Shown in pieces: positions 6,975 to 11,287 of a DNA stretch of 11,287 nucleotides. The DNA is from CAYLYP01 sp964387795 (GTDB taxonomy: Bacteria; Bacteroidota; Bacteroidia; Bacteroidales; UBA7960). The notes beneath the pieces are model-generated. The model did not search any database, was not told the DNA's origin, and saw only the letters and a list, made by a program, of their open reading frames with translations. The DNA lies in assembly GCA_964387795.1 (NCBI GenBank), contig CAYLYP010000094.1, forward strand, positions 1-11,287, read 5' to 3'. The position numbers were made by a program, and so were the translations under genes. The stretch's first letter is position 1, and every line of letters starts with the position of its first letter.

Positions 6975-8117
6975 ATGCAAAACCATAGTTTGCGATTAAT
7001 TGTCAGGAAAAATGCATTATTCATGATGTGTGCAATGGGTATGCTCATCTGCTTTGCTACTGAGGCGAAGGCACAAAAAAAGGATTGGAAGCAAAAAATT
7101 AAAAATTCAATAACTTTAAAGCTTACTTCCAATTATGATGATAATATCCTTAAATACTCGGATAAATACATCCAGAGATTTTTAAATCAAGAGGATCAGG
7201 GTCGCTTTCATATCATTACTTATGATGATGTAACACTGGCGCCTCAGGCATCATTTAGCTCAACGGTAAATTGGACAAAAAATCAATCCAGTAAGTTTAA
7301 TGTGCTGTATAAGTATTATGCATATATGGGCAATGGTGACAAGAACAGGAGCTATTTAAGCCTTGGGCTACAACATAGGTTTAAGAAAAACCTGATGGTA
7401 GGCTTTAGCTATAGCTATATTCCAAAATTTTATGTCCGTCATCTGAGAGATGATGACTGGGTAAGGATTTATGGATACAGCCCTGAAACATTTCAGGCAT
7501 ACTCTTTTTCAAAGGATAGTTATGGCTTTGATGTTCAGAATACCTTTTTTAACAAGAGCCGGTTGAGAATTTCTTATGATTACGCATTGTATTTTCATAA
7601 TGAGCATTTTACTGAATATGATTCAAGGAATTCTACCATAGGTGCAAACCTTAGGCAAAAGATAACTAAGGATTTAAGCCTCGAAGCAGGTTATTCCTAT
7701 ACCATGTCGAATGCAAAAGGATTTGATCAGGCAGGGGAGACAAAGGAAAGTTCTGATGATTCTGATGGCTCATATAATGAGAATAGTTATGATTTCAGGG
7801 TTATTTGGAACCTGCCAAAGCTTAAAGGTTTTAAGCATTCAATAGATCTGGGTTTTAGTTATATGGACCGGGATTATACAACAAAAAAAACGCCAGATGC
7901 AGATCAGTTGCACTCAGGTAGGGAAGATGATAATTTTGAGATAAGTGGGTCTTATTCCATAGATTTGTCAAGAAAACTCTCAATAGAACTTTTCTACAAC
8001 CGATACCTCAGGAATGCTACATCTGTTTACCCGGTCAATAGGGAATACATTTCCGATGAAAAGGATTACAGGCAAAACCAGATTGGATTGACAGTAATCT
8101 ATAATTTTGATTTTTAA
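6975..8117 (+). CDS. Outer-membrane beta-barrel protein, candidate polymer export channel
   Basis: 380 residues with a signal peptide whose n-region carries Arg7, Arg11 and Lys12 and whose cleavage follows AKA (about residue 33). The mature part alternates polar and aromatic residues in short strands, for example SYSYIPKFYVRH and YSYTMSN, with acidic loops such as the Asp/Ser-rich stretch near 260. It ends in VIYNFDF with C-terminal Phe, the usual barrel signal for outer-membrane insertion. The early segment TSNYDDNILK resembles the first strand of barrels encoded in exopolysaccharide clusters, but I cannot assign a named family with certainty. Its place in the pgs operon makes it the natural candidate for moving polymer across, or holding it at, the outer membrane. 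Confidence 0.8.
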   Translation: MQNHSLRLIVRKNALFMMCAMGMLICFATEAKAQKKDWKQKIKNSITLKLTSNYDDNILKYSDKYIQRFLNQEDQGRFHIITYDDVTLAPQASFSSTVNWTKNQSSKFNVLYKYYAYMGNGDKNRSYLSLGLQHRFKKNLMVGFSYSYIPKFYVRHLRDDDWVRIYGYSPETFQAYSFSKDSYGFDVQNTFFNKSRLRISYDYALYFHNEHFTEYDSRNSTIGANLRQKITKDLSLEAGYSYTMSNAKGFDQAGETKESSDDSDGSYNENSYDFRVIWNLPKLKGFKHSIDLGFSYMDRDYTTKKTPDADQLHSGREDDNFEISGSYSIDLSRKLSIELFYNRYLRNATSVYPVNREYISDEKDYRQNQIGLTVIYNFDF

Positions 8118-8157
8118 CGTATTAATTTGATTCAAAACAATTAAAAATATTCTTGCC

Positions 8158-9159
8158 ATGAGATTAAGAACATCAGTTGTTGTTTTCATTTTCGGCCTTT
8201 TTTTATTCACAGGATGTGGAAAACCCAATGACCCGGAAGGAATAGGCAATTCAGGTGGATATGAAACAGTAGCCAAATTATCTACTCCAGGATTTGCGCA
8301 GGATGTGGTCATTGATGGGGATTATGCTTATCTGGCGCAGGGCGAAGGAGGCTTATTGATAGTCAATATTCAAAATCCAAATAACCCAACGATTGTATCA
8401 CAGCTTACAGAGAATGTAAGGGGTTATTCGGATAAGATATCAAAACGTGATACAAGTATTTATCTTGCTGCAGGCTCATTTGGGATAACCATCATAAATG
8501 TTGCCAATCCTGAGGAACCCAATGTACTGGTATCAAATTTTAGTTTGAAACCGGCAAACAGCATTAAGATATGGGGAAGTTACCTTATTGCGGCAGTTAG
8601 TGAGCAGGGAATAAAAATTGCTGAAATATCACTGCCTCAATATCCTGATGTAAGAGGAGGGCTTGGCACTTATGGTTATGCAACAGAAGCTTATGTGTCG
8701 GCTGATTCAAGTAAACTATTTGTTACATGTGGAGAGATGGGCCTCATGATATTTGATATTTCTGATTTCCAGGATGGGTACCCTTCATCCAGTATTGCAG
8801 GTTGGTGCGATACCCCTGGCTATGCTTTGGATGTAGTGCTTGACGATGCGAGGTCTTTGGCATTTGTGGCTTGTGGTTATAGCGGTTTACAAATCATTGA
8901 TTATTCTGATATGTCGGATATTCATGTTATTGGGAAAATATCTAAAGGAGGATATGCAAAAGAAGTCCTTGTGGAAGGAAATAAGGTTTATTTAACATGC
9001 CAGAAAGCAGGGCTTCAGATTTTTGATGTATCAGATGCAGCTAATCCTTCGTTGGCAGGCACTGTTTACACAGATTATGCACAGGGTATTGCCATTGATG
9101 GTAAATATATCTATGTGGCAGATGAAAATGACGGCCTGGTTGTTATTGAAAAGCCATAG
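8158..9159 (+). CDS. LVIVD-repeat lipoprotein, predicted seven-bladed beta-propeller
   Basis: 333 residues. The signal peptide ends in the lipobox LFTGC, so Cys20 is the lipidated residue. Seven LVIVD-type repeats follow, each with a G-(L/I)-x-(I/V) strand: residues 65, 109, 151, 195, 243, 285 and 326 are the repeat glycines. Most continue into a (D/N)-(I/V)-x-(D/N/S) and NP-type turn, for example LLIVNIQNPNNP and LQIFDVSDAANP. The repeat count fits a seven-bladed propeller. Such lipoproteins are common on Bacteroidota surfaces, but their ligands are mostly unknown. It is the last gene of the operon, 40 bp after the barrel gene and just before the terminator. A surface or periplasmic scaffold role with the barrel is inferred. 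Confidence 0.88.
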   Translation: MRLRTSVVVFIFGLFLFTGCGKPNDPEGIGNSGGYETVAKLSTPGFAQDVVIDGDYAYLAQGEGGLLIVNIQNPNNPTIVSQLTENVRGYSDKISKRDTSIYLAAGSFGITIINVANPEEPNVLVSNFSLKPANSIKIWGSYLIAAVSEQGIKIAEISLPQYPDVRGGLGTYGYATEAYVSADSSKLFVTCGEMGLMIFDISDFQDGYPSSSIAGWCDTPGYALDVVLDDARSLAFVACGYSGLQIIDYSDMSDIHVIGKISKGGYAKEVLVEGNKVYLTCQKAGLQIFDVSDAANPSLAGTVYTDYAQGIAIDGKYIYVADENDGLVVIEKP

Positions 9160-9175
9160 TAAAAAGAGAGATATA

Positions 9176-9217
9176 ATAAAAAAGCCCTTCACATAAAAAT
9201 GTGAAGGGCTTTTTTAT
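9176..9217. terminator. Bidirectional intrinsic terminator between convergent operons
   Basis: Perfect 19-bp stem (9176-9194 with 9199-9217) with a 4-base AAAA loop. The GC-containing core is AGCCCTTCACAT/ATGTGAAGGGCT, flanked by A5 on the left and T5 on the right. The flanks give a U-tract on either strand. It sits 16 bases after the lipoprotein stop codon and about 20 bases beyond the permease stop codon, so it can serve both operons. Confidence 0.95.
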
Positions 9218-9237
9218 CTTAAGCTGCTTTATTAAAA

Positions 9238-10530
9238 CTAAAGGAAGAATTTAAGTAAAAACAATGCAGCTAAAATATACATCACAATAGATACATCTTT
9301 AAATTTTCCTGACAATACTTTCAGGATCACAAAAGAAAGCATCCCAAAGACAATACCTTCTGCAATGCTATAAGTAAGAGGCATCATAATAATTGTAAGG
9401 AAAGCAGGTATTGATTCAGTGTAATCGTCAAAGTTGATTTTCAGGATTGGAGATAACATAAATGACCCTACCATTATAAGTGCTGGGGCTGTAGCAGCTG
9501 CGGGGACCATTAGAAAAATAGGGGCCAGGAACAAGGCCAATATAAACATTCCGGCAGTTGTAAGGGATGTAAGGCCAGTGCGGCCACCTTCAGCAACACC
9601 TGAAGCACTTTCAACATAAGTAGTAACAGTTGAAGTTCCCATCATAGCACCAAATGTAGTTCCAACAGCATCGGCAAACAAAGCCTGTTTAACACGTGGC
9701 AGTTTGCCATCTTTGTCAATCATATTGGCTTTTGAAGCTACACCTACTAATGTTCCTACGGTATCAAACATATCAACAAAGAGGAATGTAAATAATATGA
9801 TCAACATATCAATAGTGAAAACCTGGCTGAAGTCAAATTGAAAAGCTACAGGTGCAACAGAAGGTGGCAATGACACCAGATTGCCTTCGGGAAGGTGTGT
9901 GACGCCTAAAGGGATACCAGCCAGTGCTGAGGCAAAAATCCCAATAAGCAAAGCCCCTTTAACTTTAAGGGCCAAAAGAACCCCAATCACGATAAGGCCA
10001 AAAAACGCAATCCAGATTGAGTGTGAACCCATATTGCCCAGGCTTACCAATGTAGCTTCATTATGGACAATGATCCCTGCGTTCTGCATCCCTATAAAAG
10101 CGATAAACAAACCAATGCCAGCAGATATTGAGTGCTTTAAATTCATTGGTATTGCGTTTACGATAACTTCCCTTACATTAAAAGCTGTTAAGATGAGAAA
10201 AATAATACCTTCAATCAATACAGCAGTTAAAGCAAATTGCCAGGAATAGCCCATTCCAATGACAACAGTAAAAGCGAAAAAGGCGTTAAGTCCCATTCCG
10301 GGAGCCAGGGCAAAAGGCAATTTTGCCCATAAGGCCATCACAAGGGTTGCTACAATTGCAGATATTGCAGTGGCTGAAAAGACAGCATTTTTATCCATGC
10401 CTGTTGCCGAAAGGATATCAGGGTTGACAGCAAGGATATATGCCATCGTCATGAAAGTGGTGATGCCTGCTAAAACTTCAGTTTTAACATTTGTATTATT
10501 GCTTTTGAGCTTAAAAAACTTTTCAAACAT
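9238..10530 (-). CDS. Purine (guanine/hypoxanthine or adenine) permease, AzgA-like NCS2 family
   Basis: 430-residue inner-membrane transporter with about 12-14 hydrophobic segments, the usual length for AzgA/GhxP/PbuG-type permeases. Typical signatures are LAPGMGLNAFF (75-85), FVDMFDTVGTLVGVA (251-265) and MGTSTVTTYVESASGVAEGG (297-316), the last two holding the substrate-site and ion-site residues of the family. It would import a purine base by cation symport. Whether the substrate is adenine, guanine or hypoxanthine cannot be told here, so I leave the symbol empty. It starts 40 bp after the stop codon of the Tsx-like gene with no terminator between, so both are probably co-transcribed. Confidence 0.95.
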   Translation of the reverse strand: MFEKFFKLKSNNTNVKTEVLAGITTFMTMAYILAVNPDILSATGMDKNAVFSATAISAIVATLVMALWAKLPFALAPGMGLNAFFAFTVVIGMGYSWQFALTAVLIEGIIFLILTAFNVREVIVNAIPMNLKHSISAGIGLFIAFIGMQNAGIIVHNEATLVSLGNMGSHSIWIAFFGLIVIGVLLALKVKGALLIGIFASALAGIPLGVTHLPEGNLVSLPPSVAPVAFQFDFSQVFTIDMLIILFTFLFVDMFDTVGTLVGVASKANMIDKDGKLPRVKQALFADAVGTTFGAMMGTSTVTTYVESASGVAEGGRTGLTSLTTAGMFILALFLAPIFLMVPAAATAPALIMVGSFMLSPILKINFDDYTESIPAFLTIIMMPLTYSIAEGIVFGMLSFVILKVLSGKFKDVSIVMYILAALFLLKFFL

Positions 10531-10570
10531 ACCTGTAATAATTTGGTGTTGGATTTATATGTGAACAAGA

Positions 10571-11269
10571 TTAAAATGACCATCTGGCAGCGAGTGTGGG
10601 GCAAACTGTAATGCCTTCGGTATTTACAAAATTATAACCCACTTCTACTTCACTTCCTAATGAGATATTTTTTGTGAAGTTAAACCACAATTGAGGCTCA
10701 GTAAGGAAAACAAATTTTGTTTCTTTACCGGCAATCATTTTTTCTTCCATCCAGAAATCAGCAAAGCCGGTAAAAGAGAGCTTTCTATTAAAAAAATGCA
10801 AACCCCATACTCCTGTGATTTGAAATGAGGCATCATGTTTGCCTCTGATATATTTGTATAAAGCCTGAAGTGTCAGCACCTTGGAGAAATCATCATTGTT
10901 CCAGGTATATTGAAGGCCACCTAAGTATGCATCATTAATCTGAAAAGCCATGCCTGGGGCATACTGGCCAAATCCCCCATTATACTCAAGCTGGACAGCC
11001 AGGGGCATATCCCAGAATTTTAAAGCACGTGCTATTTCCATATAAGTGGTAGAAACACCTTTCACGTCTCCTACATTATAATCATAATCAACAAAAAAGA
11101 ATGTGCTCCCCCATTTGTCGGGTTTGAACATTTCAAGTGTTGTTGTAACATATTTTCGGTCTTTCCCAAAATCATAATGAACCTGGATGTTTTGGGCCAA
11201 TACTCCGGATGAAAGAAGTAAGCCGCTTAAAAGTATGCACCCCATGATTACCATATTCCAAAGGAGCAT
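10571..11269 (-). CDS. Tsx-like nucleoside-specific outer-membrane protein, DUF5020 family
   Basis: 232 residues from the chosen ATG. It has a hydrophobic signal region ending VLA before Gln26, then an antiparallel barrel-type sequence beginning NIQVHYDFGKDRKYVT and ending LAARWSF with C-terminal Phe. This fits DUF5020, a Bacteroidota relative of the Tsx nucleoside channel. The start is uncertain. The frame stays open upstream to the window edge (codons P-K-V-E-P-L before the Met), and the chosen form has no positive charge before the hydrophobic core, so a true start beyond the edge is likely and would supply a Lys. Pairing with the purine permease downstream suggests nucleoside or base passage through the outer membrane followed by import. 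Confidence 0.85.
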   Translation of the reverse strand: MLLWNMVIMGCILLSGLLLSSGVLAQNIQVHYDFGKDRKYVTTTLEMFKPDKWGSTFFFVDYDYNVGDVKGVSTTYMEIARALKFWDMPLAVQLEYNGGFGQYAPGMAFQINDAYLGGLQYTWNNDDFSKVLTLQALYKYIRGKHDASFQITGVWGLHFFNRKLSFTGFADFWMEEKMIAGKETKFVFLTEPQLWFNFTKNISLGSEVEVGYNFVNTEGITVCPTLAARWSF

Positions 11270-11286
11270 TAAAGGTTCTACTTTTG
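11231..11286 (-). repeat. Right arm of a long-range inverted repeat
   Basis: This is the partner of the repeat at 1-56. It covers the first codons and signal-peptide region of the minus-strand DUF5020 gene. The match reaches the last bases of the window, so the right end of the repeat is also not seen. Confidence 0.9.
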
Positions 11287-11287
11287 G

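Noticed and set aside
7980..8312. Minus-strand open frame across the barrel/lipoprotein junction
   Set aside because: It is antisense to the barrel C-terminus and to the lipoprotein signal peptide, both well supported, and shows no coding features.
9434..10564. Three plus-strand open frames (9434-9619, 9881-10249, 10259-10564) opposite the purine permease
   Set aside because: They lie inside a strongly conserved permease gene, their translations are low-complexity Pro/Ala/Ile/Lys-rich without recognisable motifs, and they have no promoter or plausible context.
1..11287. Transposon or phase-variable invertible segment bounded by the terminal inverted repeats
   Set aside because: No transposase, integrase or invertase is present, no target-site duplication can be seen, and the repeats are coding sequence rather than recombinase-type ends. 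Kept only as an inverted repeat observation.

Overview
The window looks like a piece of a Bacteroidota chromosome, probably an environmental or anaerobic Bacteroidales/Marinilabiliales-type organism. The evidence is AT-rich DNA with extended AT-only intergenic stretches, a gingipain-like protease ending in a type IX secretion (T9SS) sorting domain, an LVIVD-repeat lipoprotein, a DUF5020/Tsx-like outer-membrane protein, and a good match to the Bacteroidota promoter (TTTG-N19-TAnnTTTG). Genus cannot be told from sequence alone.

Layout. (1) Positions 1-160 hold a truncated, inverted copy of the 5' end of the gene at the far right of the window, running directly into a 9.6-copy, 11-bp tandem repeat. 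(2) Positions 161-675 are AT-rich and non-coding, with one convincing promoter candidate at 363-393. (3) Positions 748-9159 carry seven co-directional genes with gaps from -4 to 87 bp, probably one operon. They are a secreted C25-family protein, pgsB, pgsC, a PgsW-type 'poly-gamma-glutamate system protein', an unrecognised secreted protein made of two tandem copies of one domain, a secreted outer-membrane beta-barrel, and a seven-repeat LVIVD lipoprotein. (4) A perfect 19-bp stem-loop with T-tracts on both sides (9176-9217) ends this operon and the convergent one. (5) On the minus strand, a Tsx-like outer-membrane protein and a purine permease of the AzgA/NCS2 type form a two-gene purine or nucleoside uptake unit.

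How the genes may work together. PgsB (ATP-dependent amide ligase) and PgsC (membrane partner) are the core of gamma-linked polyglutamate synthesis. No PgsA/CapA, PgsE or CapD gene is visible. Instead a PgsW-type membrane protein follows, then a secreted tandem-domain protein, an outer-membrane barrel and a surface-type lipoprotein. The whole set reads as a candidate envelope-spanning system for making, exporting and displaying a polyglutamate-like polymer in a Gram-negative cell, with the C25/T9SS protein as a possible surface processing factor. The link from synthesis genes to export genes is inference from gene order; the protein families themselves are well supported.

The most unusual DNA-level feature is that the two ends of the window are near-identical in inverted orientation (51 of 56 bases). 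The match runs off both edges.
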